From assembly GCF_010692745.1 (NCBI RefSeq), contig NZ_JAAHTB010000039.1, positions 1 through 41,266 of the forward strand: a DNA stretch of 41,266 nucleotides, read 5' to 3'. Source of the DNA: Methylobacterium sp. BTF04 (GTDB lineage Bacteria; Pseudomonadota; Alphaproteobacteria; Rhizobiales; Beijerinckiaceae). Under the pieces are notes generated by a model. The model saw only the letters and a program-made list of their open reading frames with translations, was not told where the DNA came from and did not search any database. Below are positions 13,670-21,781 of the stretch, one piece after another. Position numbers and translations under genes: made by a program. Numbering within the stretch: position 1 is the first letter of the stretch; every line of letters begins with the position of its first letter.

Positions 13670-14589
13670 CGGGCGAGCCGCAGGCGCGGATCGATCAGGC
13701 CGGAGAGGACGTCCGATGCGAGGTTGAGCAGGATCACGAACACCGCCACCAGAACCACCGTACCCATCACCAGCGTGTAGTCGCGGTTGAGCGCACCATC
13801 GACGAAATAGCGGCCGATGCCGGGCAGGCCGAAGATGGTCTCGACCACCACCGAACCGGTGAGAAGGGCGGCCGCCGTGGGTCCGAGGATCGCGACCACG
13901 GGGAGCAGCGCGCCGCGCAAGGCGTGACGGACGATCCGACCGGGCGGCAGGCCCATGGCCCGCTCGGTGCGGATGTACTGCGCGCTCAACACCTCGCTCA
14001 AGGAGGCGCGGGTCAGCCGGGCCAGCGCCCCGATCTGCGGCAGGGCGAGGGTGAGCACCGGCAGCACGAGGTGGCTCGGCGCGCCGCCCTCCCAGCTTCC
14101 CACCGGCAGCCAATGCAGGGTCAGCCCGAAGACGATCTGGAGGAGAGGCGCGACGACGAAGGTCGGCAGCGCCAGGCTCGACGCGGCCATGAGTCCGATC
14201 AGCCGGTCGATCGCGCGTCCGCGCCGGAACGCCGCCCACGTGCCGAGGCCGATGCCGAGAATCAACGCCAGACTCAACGCCAGGGCGCCGAGCGTCATCG
14301 ACACGGGCAGACCGCGGGCGAACAGCTCCGCCACCGTCAGGTCGCGGAACGAGAACGAGGGTCCGAGATCGCCGCGCAGCACAGAGCCGAGATAGCGGAG
14401 GTATTGCACCCAGAGCGGCTGATCGAGCCCGTAGACGCGGGCGAGGTTGGCCATGGCGGCCGGAGGCAGCGGGCGCTCCAGATCGAACGGACCGCCCGGC
14501 GCCAGCCGGATCAGGAAGAAGCTGGCCGTCACCACCGCGAGCAGGGTCGGGATCGCCTGCAACAGGCGGCGCAGGACGAAGCCGGTCAC
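13666..14589 (-). CDS. Peptide/nickel-type ABC transporter permease, DppB/OppB class
   Basis: This 307-residue inner-membrane permease shows the DppB hallmarks: start MTGFVLRRLLQAIPTLLAVV, then RLAPGGPFD, YGLDQPLWVQYLRYL, and near the end GLPGIGRYFVDGALNRDY and a terminal LIDPRLRL. The coupling loop is RTERAMGLPPGRIVRHALRG. It starts with GTG at 14589 and overlaps the stop of the substrate-binding protein gene (GTGA), so the binding protein and both permeases are tightly coupled. Confidence 0.93.
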   Translation of the reverse strand: MTGFVLRRLLQAIPTLLAVVTASFFLIRLAPGGPFDLERPLPPAAMANLARVYGLDQPLWVQYLRYLGSVLRGDLGPSFSFRDLTVAELFARGLPVSMTLGALALSLALILGIGLGTWAAFRRGRAIDRLIGLMAASSLALPTFVVAPLLQIVFGLTLHWLPVGSWEGGAPSHLVLPVLTLALPQIGALARLTRASLSEVLSAQYIRTERAMGLPPGRIVRHALRGALLPVVAILGPTAAALLTGSVVVETIFGLPGIGRYFVDGALNRDYTLVMGTVVLVAVFVILLNLASDVLSGLIDPRLRLAR

Positions 14590-16184
14590 GGCGCCAGCCT
14601 GAGGAAGCGCGTCGGCGCGACGTTGCGCAGGTTGGGATGGTAGCCGGTGAGCCGCGGCGCGATCAGAGCCTTGGAGCGGGTGTGCATCACCGGAATCCAG
14701 GGGAGCTCGGTCACGATCATCGTCTCGGCCCGGAACAGCAGGTCGGCGCGCCGGTGGACGTCGCGCTCGGCTGCGGCTTCGCGCATCAGGGCGTCATAGG
14801 CGGGGTTGGCATAGTGCCCCGGATTGAGACCGTCATTGCCGGTCTCCAGCAGGAACAGGAAGTTCTGCGGGTCGGAATAATCCGCGATCCAGGACATCCG
14901 CGCCACATCGAAATCGCCCCCGTCGCGCAGGTAAGCGAAGTGGGTCTTCGCATCGGTGTAGACGAGGCGGGTCTCGATACCGATGCCGCGCCACATCTCG
15001 GCGATGGCCAGGGCCGTGTTGCGGTTGTTGTCGGAGATGTTGAAGCGGTATTCCACGGCCAAGGGCCTGTCGGGCCCGAACCCGGCGGCGGCCAGGAGGG
15101 TGCGGGCCTCGTCCTCGCGATCGATCGGCAGGGTGTCGCGGCCGGCGAGTTCCGGCGGATCGCGATAGTGGTCGAGGCCGGGCGGACACAGCGAATAGGC
15201 CGGATTCATGGTCTCGCCCCAGAGCCGCTGGCACAGGAACTCGCGGTCGATGACCAGCGAGAGGGCGCGGCGCACGCGCCCGTCGTCGAAGGGCGGTTTG
15301 CGGGTGTTCACCGCCAGGGCGTAGAGGCCCAGGGCCGGGCCGAGCACGACCTGCGCGCCGAAACGGCGCCTGAGCGAGGCCATCTGGTCGCCGGGCAGGT
15401 CGGCCAGGGAATCGATCTCGCCGCCGGCATAGCGCCGCACCGCGCTCGCCAGATCCGGCGTCGGCAGGAAGGCGACGGTGGGGATCGCCACGCTGCCAGC
15501 GGCATGGAAATACGGATTGCGGGTCAGGGTGATGCGGTCGTTGGGCACCATGTCGGCGAGCGCGTAGGCCCCGTTCGAGACGAGGTTGCCGGCCCGCGTG
15601 AACCCATCGCCGTAGCGGGCCACGGAGGCCGGATGCACCGGCAGGGAGGTCTGGTGGGTCAGGAGTTCGAGGAGGTAGGGGGTCGGCTGCTCCAGGACGA
15701 TCATCAGCGTTCGGGCATCGGGCGCCGAAACGCCCAAAGCCTCCGCCGGCATCGCGCCCTGGTTGACGCCGCGCGCATTGCGCAGCGGATAGAGCACTTC
15801 GGCGTATTTCGCCGCCGTCGCCGGGGCGAGGATGCGGGACAGGGCGAAGACGAAATCCGAGGCGAGGACCGGGTCGCCGTTCGACCAGCGTCCGTCCGCG
15901 CGCAGGGTGAAGCGGTAGGTCAGCGCGTCGTCCGAGACGGTCCAGCGCTCGGCGGCGCCCGGAATGATCGCGCCGTGATTGTCGTAGGTGAGCAGCCCCT
16001 CGTAGAGGTCGCGCAGGATATGCGCCTCGGCCACCGTCGAGGATTTATGCGGATCGAGGGTCTCGGGGTCGGCGTCGTTGCCGCGCCGATAGAGGCCGGC
16101 GGGTGCGGCATGAGCCCCCCCGAGCGCCGCGCCCGCGATCAGGCCGACCCCGCCCGCGAGGCACTGGCGCCGGTGGGGCCGCAA
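14586..16184 (-). CDS. Peptide ABC transporter substrate-binding protein (OppA/DppA family)
   Basis: This periplasmic binding protein has about 530 residues and belongs to SBP family 5: RRGNDADPETLDPHKSSTVA near the mature N-terminus, LADGRWSNGDPV-type segment, and the late RMSWIADYSDPQNFLFLLET. The signal peptide contains HRRQCLAGG ahead of a hydrophobic stretch ending GGAHA, which resembles a Tat motif. No ATG is available; TTG at 16184 is the likeliest start, with CTG at 16196 (overlapping the upstream stop) as an alternative. The frame stays open further upstream but those codons overlap the previous gene. It is followed directly by both permeases. The substrate is probably an oligopeptide, not certain. 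Confidence 0.88.
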   Translation of the reverse strand: MRPHRRQCLAGGVGLIAGAALGGAHAAPAGLYRRGNDADPETLDPHKSSTVAEAHILRDLYEGLLTYDNHGAIIPGAAERWTVSDDALTYRFTLRADGRWSNGDPVLASDFVFALSRILAPATAAKYAEVLYPLRNARGVNQGAMPAEALGVSAPDARTLMIVLEQPTPYLLELLTHQTSLPVHPASVARYGDGFTRAGNLVSNGAYALADMVPNDRITLTRNPYFHAAGSVAIPTVAFLPTPDLASAVRRYAGGEIDSLADLPGDQMASLRRRFGAQVVLGPALGLYALAVNTRKPPFDDGRVRRALSLVIDREFLCQRLWGETMNPAYSLCPPGLDHYRDPPELAGRDTLPIDREDEARTLLAAAGFGPDRPLAVEYRFNISDNNRNTALAIAEMWRGIGIETRLVYTDAKTHFAYLRDGGDFDVARMSWIADYSDPQNFLFLLETGNDGLNPGHYANPAYDALMREAAAERDVHRRADLLFRAETMIVTELPWIPVMHTRSKALIAPRLTGYHPNLRNVAPTRFLRLAP

Positions 16185-16192
16185 GGGTGGGC

Positions 16193-16627
16193 TCAGGCGC
16201 CGGTCTGGGCGGTGAAACCCGCCGCCGCGATGCCGGCGAGCGCGCACAGCTCGTCGTTGTCCGAGGTGTCGCCGGAAATGCCCACGGCGCCGATCACGGC
16301 ATCGCCACTCTTGATCAGCACGCCGCCCGGCACCGGCACCAGCGCGGCCGGACCGACGAGATGGCTCACCGCGGCGATGAAATAGGCCTGCTCCTCGGCG
16401 CGCTTGGCGATGGCGCGTCCGCCGAGGCCGAGCGCCAGACAGCCATTGGCCTTGCCCATGGCGACCTCGGCCCGGCGCAGAGAGGTGCCGTCCTCGGCGC
16501 CCATCGCCTTGAGCGCCCCGCGCGCATCGTAGACGACGACCGCCAACGGCTTCAGCGTGTGGGCGCGGGCGGTCTCCAGGGCGGTGGCGACGATGGTCTG
16601 GGCGGCGGTGAGGGTCAGGTCGGGCAT
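16193..16627 (-). CDS. GlcG/HbpS-family heme-binding-like protein
   Basis: This 144-residue protein has the GlcG/HbpS fold pattern: MPDLTLTAAQTIVATALETA, AVVVYDARGALKAMGAEDG, a central PGGVLIKSGDAVIGAVGISG and a C-terminal DNDELCALAGIAAAGF. Family members include heme-binding HbpS and proteins encoded beside glycolate oxidase or transporters; the role here is unknown. The start at 16627 (MPDL) is the only sensible methionine and has a weak ribosome-binding site. It heads the operon with the peptide transporter, whose first gene begins at or just before its stop. This could mean handling of a heme or cobalamin-like ligand, which is only an inference. Confidence 0.82.
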   Translation of the reverse strand: MPDLTLTAAQTIVATALETARAHTLKPLAVVVYDARGALKAMGAEDGTSLRRAEVAMGKANGCLALGLGGRAIAKRAEEQAYFIAAVSHLVGPAALVPVPGGVLIKSGDAVIGAVGISGDTSDNDELCALAGIAAAGFTAQTGA

Positions 16628-16712
16628 CGGCTTACCGGGGCGAGGAATGGCGGGGTACACCGGACCTAGCCCGCCCCTTCGCAGCCGACCAGCCCCTGCC
16701 TGTGCCCCAGCG

Positions 16713-17717
16713 TCATTCGGCGAGGGTGGTGAGGAACGCATCGTAGCGGCGCGTCACCGCCGGCAGATCCTCGAAATGCGGGAAGGCCCCGGTCGGCAGT
16801 TCCTCGATGGTCCAGTTCGGCGCATCGCGAAAGCGGTCGGCATGGCGATAATCGACGAAGTCGCCGCGCTCCCCGTGGATCATCCACACCGGCAAGGTGA
16901 GCCGGGGATAGAGCGCCCCGATATCGGTGGCGAAGAGGTGGCCCGCCAGGAACGAGAACGGCGCGTATTCCGCCCCCGGACGATGGGTCGTGGCCTGATC
17001 GTATTCGAACAGGCCCTCGTCGATGACCTTCGAGCCCCAGGTCTTCTCCAGGAAGAAACGCATGCTCGGGCGGGTGACCAGAAGGTCGTAGAGCGGGCGC
17101 CCCCAGAGCGGGAAGGCGATGATCGCGCGCGCCCGGTCGCTGCCCTGCGCGCCGCGGCGCTCGAACCGGGCGTCGAGGCCCGTCGGGCTGATCAGCCCGA
17201 GGCTGCGATAATCCTCCGGGCGGTCAAGGGCGGCCTGCGCCAGGAACTCGGTGGAGAGCGAGAGTGCGACCGCATCGATCCGCGCGTTGCCATGCCGGCG
17301 CCGGATCTCGGCGACGACGGCGTGGAGCGCATCCGTCATCAACCGCGGTGTGTAGATCCGGTCGCTGCGTTCGGAAAAACCGAAGCCCGGCAGGTCGAGG
17401 GCGTAGACCGGGCGGCTCCCGGCGTAATGCCGGTAGAGCGGGCGAACCTCGTAGGCGTTGGCGGCCGCGTTCACCGAGTGGATCAGGAGGAGCGGCACAC
17501 CCGTCGCCTCGGCCGAGCCATAGAGCCCGATGCCGCCGGCGGCCGTCTCCAGGCATTCGTGATGCCCCGGCAGGGCCGGATGGAGCGGTTGGCGATGATC
17601 GACGACGAACCGGCTCCAGGCGATCCACGCGCCGGCCGCGGCAACGGGCACGAGGGCGAGCTTGGCGGCGAGGCCTGCGCGGCGGTGGCGCCTGCCGGGT
17701 CGGGTCGGGGTCGGCAT
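16713..17717 (-). CDS. Membrane-anchored alpha/beta hydrolase
   Basis: This 334-residue protein has a basic N-terminus, one membrane segment (LALVPVAAAGAWIAW at about 20-34) and an alpha/beta-hydrolase domain: oxyanion region LLLIHSVNAAANAYE, DLPGFGFSERS, then VALSLSTEFLAQAA at the nucleophile elbow, and a late GAFPHFEDLP that supplies the histidine. The elbow reads S-L-S-T-E in place of the usual G-x-S-x-G. The substrate is unknown. The start at 17717 (MPTPTRPGRRH) is chosen over an upstream in-frame ATG whose extension is not protein-like. It lies 86 bases from the heme-binding-like gene and may belong to the same transcription unit. Confidence 0.8.
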   Translation of the reverse strand: MPTPTRPGRRHRRAGLAAKLALVPVAAAGAWIAWSRFVVDHRQPLHPALPGHHECLETAAGGIGLYGSAEATGVPLLLIHSVNAAANAYEVRPLYRHYAGSRPVYALDLPGFGFSERSDRIYTPRLMTDALHAVVAEIRRRHGNARIDAVALSLSTEFLAQAALDRPEDYRSLGLISPTGLDARFERRGAQGSDRARAIIAFPLWGRPLYDLLVTRPSMRFFLEKTWGSKVIDEGLFEYDQATTHRPGAEYAPFSFLAGHLFATDIGALYPRLTLPVWMIHGERGDFVDYRHADRFRDAPNWTIEELPTGAFPHFEDLPAVTRRYDAFLTTLAE

Positions 17718-17867
17718 TCCATCATCCGGCTTTGTGGCGAGTGCGGGAGAACGCAGGTGCGTCGGGAACGTTGCGGTCCGGTGGCACGCGCGCGCACCGG
17801 TATGATCGGCAATGGCCTTATCGGTCGCGTTTCGGGAGCGCGCCCGAAGATCTTGCGACAACCACCG

Positions 17868-19742
17868 TCAGGCGGTCGCGCCCTCGATCTCGCCACTCAA
17901 GTCCAGCCATTCCTCCTCGGCCGTCTCCAGGGCGGTGGCCGCGTCGGAGCGCATCTTGGCGAGTTCGCCGGCCTTGGCGGCGTTGGACTGGAACGCGGTG
18001 CCGTCGGCCAAAGCCGCGTCGATCTTGGCCATGACGTCGGTGAGCTTCTTCATCCGCGCCTCGACGCCCTCGAGTTTTTTTCGCAGGGGCGCCAGGGCCA
18101 CGCGCCGGTCGGCATTCGAGCGGCGCTCGAGAGCCTTCACGCCACCCGCCGCCTCGGTCGCGCCCTTCTCGGCCTCGCGCTCGGGGCCTGCGAGGACGAA
18201 GCGCCGGTAATCGTCCATGTCGCCGTCGAAGGCCTTCACGCTGCCGTTGGCGACGAGCCAGAGCCGGTCGGCGCAGGATTCCACCAGGAAGCGGTCGTGG
18301 CTCACCAGGATGACGGCGCCTTCGTACTCGTTGATCGCCTCGACAAGCGCCTGCCGGCTCTCGATGTCGAGGTGGTTGGTCGGCTCGTCGAGGATCAGCA
18401 GATGGGGGCCGTTGAAGGCCGCCAGCCCCATGAGCAGGCGCGCCTTCTCGCCGCCCGAGAGCTGCGACACCGGCGTTTCGGACTTGGTGCCGGAGAAGCC
18501 GAGCCGGGCGGCGGCGGCGCGCGCCCGCGATTCCGGCACGTCCGGCATCAGGTCGCGGACATGGGCGTAGGCGCTCTCGTTGGGGCGCAGCTCGTCGAGC
18601 TGGTGCTGGGCGAAATACGCGACCTCCATCTTCGAGGAACGCCGCATCTCGCCGCTCAGCGGCGGCAGCCGCCCACCGATGAGCTTGCAGAAGGTCGACT
18701 TGCCGTTGCCGTTGGCGCCGAGCAGGGCCACCCGGTCGTCGGGGGCAAGAGACAGATTGAGTCCCGCCAGCACGATCCGGTCGGGGTAGCCCGCCTGGAC
18801 CCGCTCCATGGCGACGATGGGCGGCGAGAGCGGCCGCTCCGGGCTCGGCAGGCGGAAGGCCGGCACGTCGTCCTCGATGACCGAGGCGATGATCTCCATC
18901 TTGGCGAGGCGCTTGACGCGGGACTGGGCCTGGCGCGCCTTCGTCGCCTTGGCCTTGAACCGGTCGACGAAGCTCTGGAGATGCGCCCGCTCGGCGTCCT
19001 GCTTCACCTTGGCCTTGGCCTGCAGTACCCGCTTCTCGGCGACCTGCCGGGCGAAGGAGGTGTAGCCGCCGCGGTAGATGCTGAGCTTGCCTTTGTCGAG
19101 ATGCAGGATGTGGTCGACGCATTCGTCGAGCAGATCCCGGTCGTGGCTGATGATCACGGCGGTGCGCGGATAGCGCTCGAGGTAGTCGTAGAGCCAGATC
19201 GTGCCCTCGATATCGAGGTAGTTGGTGGGCTCGTCGAGGAGCAGCAGGTCGGGCTCGGAGAACAGCACCGCAGCCAGGGCCACGCGCATGCGCCAGCCGC
19301 CCGAGAAGTCGGAGCAGGGCCGGCCCTGCGCCTCCGCATCGAAGCCGAGGCCGTGCAGGATGGCCGCCGCACGGGCCGGGGCCGAGTGCGCCTCGATATC
19401 CACCAGCCGGGTCTCGATCTCGGCCCGGCGCAGTCCGTCGGCCGTGTCGGCCTCCACCATCAGGCGGCTGCGCTCGGTATCGGCGGCCAGCACCACGGCG
19501 TGCAGGGTCTCGGGGCCGGCGGGGGCCTCCTGCGCCACGGCGCCGATGCGCATACCCTTGGGCATCGAGACGGTGCCGCCCTCGGTGGGAAGCTCGCCGA
19601 GGATCGCCTTGAACAGGGTGGTCTTGCCCGCACCGTTGCGGCCGACGAGCCCGACGCGGGCGCGGTCGGGGATCACGAAGGTGGCGCCGTCGAGGATCAG
19701 GCGCTCGCCGATGCGGTAGGTGAGGTCGTTGACGCGCAGCAT
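17868..19742 (-). CDS. ABC-F family ATPase (YheS/Uup-like)
   Basis: This is a soluble translation-associated ATPase with two nucleotide-binding domains (624 residues). The first has Walker A GRNGAGKT at 34-41 and SGGWRMRVALA as signature; the second has GANGNGKST and LSGGEKARLLMGLA. Both have LLLDEPTNYLDIE / LILDEPTNHLDIE boxes. The linker between them is the P-site-tRNA-interacting motif (KRVLQAKAKVKQDAERAHLQ onward) that defines ABC-F. A C-terminal coiled coil (about 540-620) resembles YheS/Uup. No membrane segments are present. The start at 19742 (MLRVNDLTYRIG) matches the family start. It lies 66 bases after the lpxC-like gene. Confidence 0.93.
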   Translation of the reverse strand: MLRVNDLTYRIGERLILDGATFVIPDRARVGLVGRNGAGKTTLFKAILGELPTEGGTVSMPKGMRIGAVAQEAPAGPETLHAVVLAADTERSRLMVEADTADGLRRAEIETRLVDIEAHSAPARAAAILHGLGFDAEAQGRPCSDFSGGWRMRVALAAVLFSEPDLLLLDEPTNYLDIEGTIWLYDYLERYPRTAVIISHDRDLLDECVDHILHLDKGKLSIYRGGYTSFARQVAEKRVLQAKAKVKQDAERAHLQSFVDRFKAKATKARQAQSRVKRLAKMEIIASVIEDDVPAFRLPSPERPLSPPIVAMERVQAGYPDRIVLAGLNLSLAPDDRVALLGANGNGKSTFCKLIGGRLPPLSGEMRRSSKMEVAYFAQHQLDELRPNESAYAHVRDLMPDVPESRARAAAARLGFSGTKSETPVSQLSGGEKARLLMGLAAFNGPHLLILDEPTNHLDIESRQALVEAINEYEGAVILVSHDRFLVESCADRLWLVANGSVKAFDGDMDDYRRFVLAGPEREAEKGATEAAGGVKALERRSNADRRVALAPLRKKLEGVEARMKKLTDVMAKIDAALADGTAFQSNAAKAGELAKMRSDAATALETAEEEWLDLSGEIEGATA

Positions 19743-19808
19743 GGTCCGCGTTCTGGCGGCGAGCGGCCCCCGTGGCAAGCGCCGTCCGCAGGTTGCGTCA
19801 GGATTGCG

Positions 19809-20744
19809 TCACATGAGGTCCCAGGCCGAGGCATCGCGCATGAGCGCCGCCACGAGGGCATGGTTCAGGGTGTGGCCGGTATGCATGGCCGTGAAGCGGC
19901 CGCGGATCGGATATCCGGCGAGCGAGAGATCGCCGACGAGGTCGAGGATGCGATGGCGCACCGGCTCGTCCGGCACCCGCATGCCGCCGATAATGCGGCC
20001 CCCGACGATCACGGCGGTGCTGCGCAAGGTTGCGCCCCGCAGCACCGGCTTGCCGGTGACGTACGAATAGAGCTTGAGCGGAAGCGCCCATTTCAGGCGA
20101 CCGAAGCTGCGCGACGGCGCCAGGGCCGCGACGAAGCTGTCCGGGGTGATTGCCCCCTCCCAGGTCATCCGGCCGAACTGCGCGAGCGCGAGTTCGGCCG
20201 CAATGGTGAGGTGGTCCGCCGGTTCGACCCGCAGGGACCGCCGCCCGTCCTGCACGGACACTGCGCGCCGGACCCGGATCGTGCGGCGCGGCTCCCCGAG
20301 TGGATGCCGGCCGGCCGCCGCGATCGCCGCGCACCAGGACAGGGCGCTCCCGTCGAAGATCGGCAATTCCTCGGCGTCGAGGTCCACGCGCGCGTTGTCG
20401 ATGCCGAGGGCGCTGAGCGAGGCCAGCAGGTGCTCCACCGTACGGATCAGCGTCCCGTCCGGTCCCCGCAGCGCCGTGCACAACGTCTGCGTTTCCTGGA
20501 GATGCCAGAGGGCGGGCACGATCGCGATGCGGTCGCGCAGGGTCCGATGAAAGACGATGCCGGACCCAGCCGCGGCCGGCGAGACCCGGGCGGTGCAGAA
20601 CCGCCCCGTATGCAGCCCGCGCCCCCGCAGGGAGAAGGCCGTCGCCAGGGTCGCCTGGAACGGTGCCGGCGGAAACGCGATCGGGGCGCCGGCTTGCGAA
20701 ATCACCTGTCCCCATCCCGAGGCGCCGGTGATTCTTGGAGACAT
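19809..20744 (-). CDS. lpxC: LpxC-type UDP-3-O-acyl-N-acetylglucosamine deacetylase
   Basis: LpxC removes the acetyl group in the first committed step of lipid A synthesis. This 311-residue protein keeps the whole active site: TVEHLLASL (Glu104, His105), RHRILDLVGDL (His264, Asp268 zinc ligands) and GHTLNH (His291). It also has GLHTG and the family-typical PIFDGSA. It carries an N-terminal extension of about 30 residues and is quite divergent in the second half. It is not near murC/ftsZ, the usual place for lpxC in alphaproteobacteria, so it may be a second, paralogous deacetylase. The start at 20744 is the first ATG; a later start near residue 31 is possible. Confidence 0.82.
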   Translation of the reverse strand: MSPRITGASGWGQVISQAGAPIAFPPAPFQATLATAFSLRGRGLHTGRFCTARVSPAAAGSGIVFHRTLRDRIAIVPALWHLQETQTLCTALRGPDGTLIRTVEHLLASLSALGIDNARVDLDAEELPIFDGSALSWCAAIAAAGRHPLGEPRRTIRVRRAVSVQDGRRSLRVEPADHLTIAAELALAQFGRMTWEGAITPDSFVAALAPSRSFGRLKWALPLKLYSYVTGKPVLRGATLRSTAVIVGGRIIGGMRVPDEPVRHRILDLVGDLSLAGYPIRGRFTAMHTGHTLNHALVAALMRDASAWDLM

Positions 20745-21074
20745 CCGCTGTCCCAGTCCCGGTCGGCCGTATTCAGACCCCGCGCATAGAGGATGGCGTT
20801 ACGATCGGGCAACATCTTTCCGGATTACGGTTTGCCCTCGCCCCATCCACCTCCATCGGCCGGCGCCGGCTTGACCGTTCGCCACCCCGCCGTCACGATC
20901 ATTTCGTGCGCGACGACGCGTCGAACGCGGTACGACCGCCTCAGGCGGGCGTGGATCGTCGGACCATCCATCAGGCTTTGCGCAGTCCGGTCGGACCGAT
21001 GGGACGGAACCGTGAACGGTTCGATGGACGGCATGATGTTGGAACGGGCGTGGCGTTCCGGGGAGTTTTTGACG
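20745..21074. promoter_or_regulatory. Divergent control region between lpxC and the CRP/FNR gene, with two palindromes
   Basis: About 330 bases have no convincing gene. Just upstream of the regulator start are two inverted repeats: GAACCG-TGAA-CGGTTC (21007-21022) and GGAACG-N7-CGTTCC (21041-21059), the second ending 15 bases before the ATG. They are candidate operators for self-control by the CRP/FNR protein. They do not match the classical FNR or CRP boxes. Confidence 0.45.
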
Positions 21075-21761
21075 ATGAGTCGGCTGGCGAGCATCCCGTT
21101 CTTCAAGGAGCCGGGAATTGAGCTGTCCGCCTACGAGACGCGCTGCCATTGGCGCCGTTTCGACGAGAACGAAGTTCTGGTCGATTACGATGACGTCTCG
21201 ACGGACGTGTACTTCCTGGCTTCGGGCGAGGTGCGAATCCTCAACCGGTCGCAATCGGGCAAGGAGGTCATCCTCGGCGAGATGCGCGGCGGCGCCTTCT
21301 TCGGGGAGCTCGCGGCGTTGGACGGCATCGGCCGCTCGGCCAACGTCACTGCGCTGACCCGCGGCGAAGTCTGTGTGGTGCCGGCCCCGATCTTCCGTCA
21401 GATGGTGTTCGCGTCCGAACCGATCGCCGACCGGCTGTTCCGGCTGCTCGCCAAACGCGTGCGCGAGCTGAACACCCGCCTGATGGAGCACGCGCTCCTC
21501 GATCTGAGGCATCGGCTCTATGCCGAGTTGTTGCGCCTCTCGGTGCCCCGGGCCGGCGGCGACGGCGAGCGGGTGGTGACGCCGCCGCCCTACCACCACG
21601 TGCTCGCTGCACGCATCGGCTGCCGCCGCGAGCAGGTGACGCGCGAGTTCACCGTCATGGCCGCCGATGGCCTGATCGACCGCACCCGCGGCGCGCTGGT
21701 GATCCGGCGCCCGGACCTGCTCGAGGCCCGCGTCGCCGAAGCGTTGCGCGAGGACAACTGA
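21075..21761 (+). CDS. CRP/FNR-family transcriptional regulator
   Basis: This 228-residue regulator has an N-terminal cyclic-nucleotide-binding-like beta-roll (YFLASGEVRILNRSQSGKEV and GAFFGELAALDGIGRSANV), a dimerisation helix (LAKRVRELNTRLMEHAL) and a C-terminal winged helix with HVLAARIGCRREQVTREFTV at about 174-195. No FNR-type cysteine cluster is present at the N-terminus, so it probably does not carry an Fe-S cluster. The ATG at 21075 has GGGGAG about 8 bases upstream. potG begins only 20 bases after its stop, so regulator and transporter are probably one transcript. Confidence 0.88.
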   Translation: MSRLASIPFFKEPGIELSAYETRCHWRRFDENEVLVDYDDVSTDVYFLASGEVRILNRSQSGKEVILGEMRGGAFFGELAALDGIGRSANVTALTRGEVCVVPAPIFRQMVFASEPIADRLFRLLAKRVRELNTRLMEHALLDLRHRLYAELLRLSVPRAGGDGERVVTPPPYHHVLAARIGCRREQVTREFTVMAADGLIDRTRGALVIRRPDLLEARVAEALREDN

Positions 21762-21781
21762 CCGCCCCGGCACCGCGCGCG

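Noticed and set aside
16557..20789. A 1410-residue open frame on the plus strand
   Set aside because: It is antisense to the HbpS-like, hydrolase, ABC-F and lpxC genes, all of which have clear family motifs. Its His/Arg/Gly-rich composition is typical of shadow frames in GC-rich DNA.
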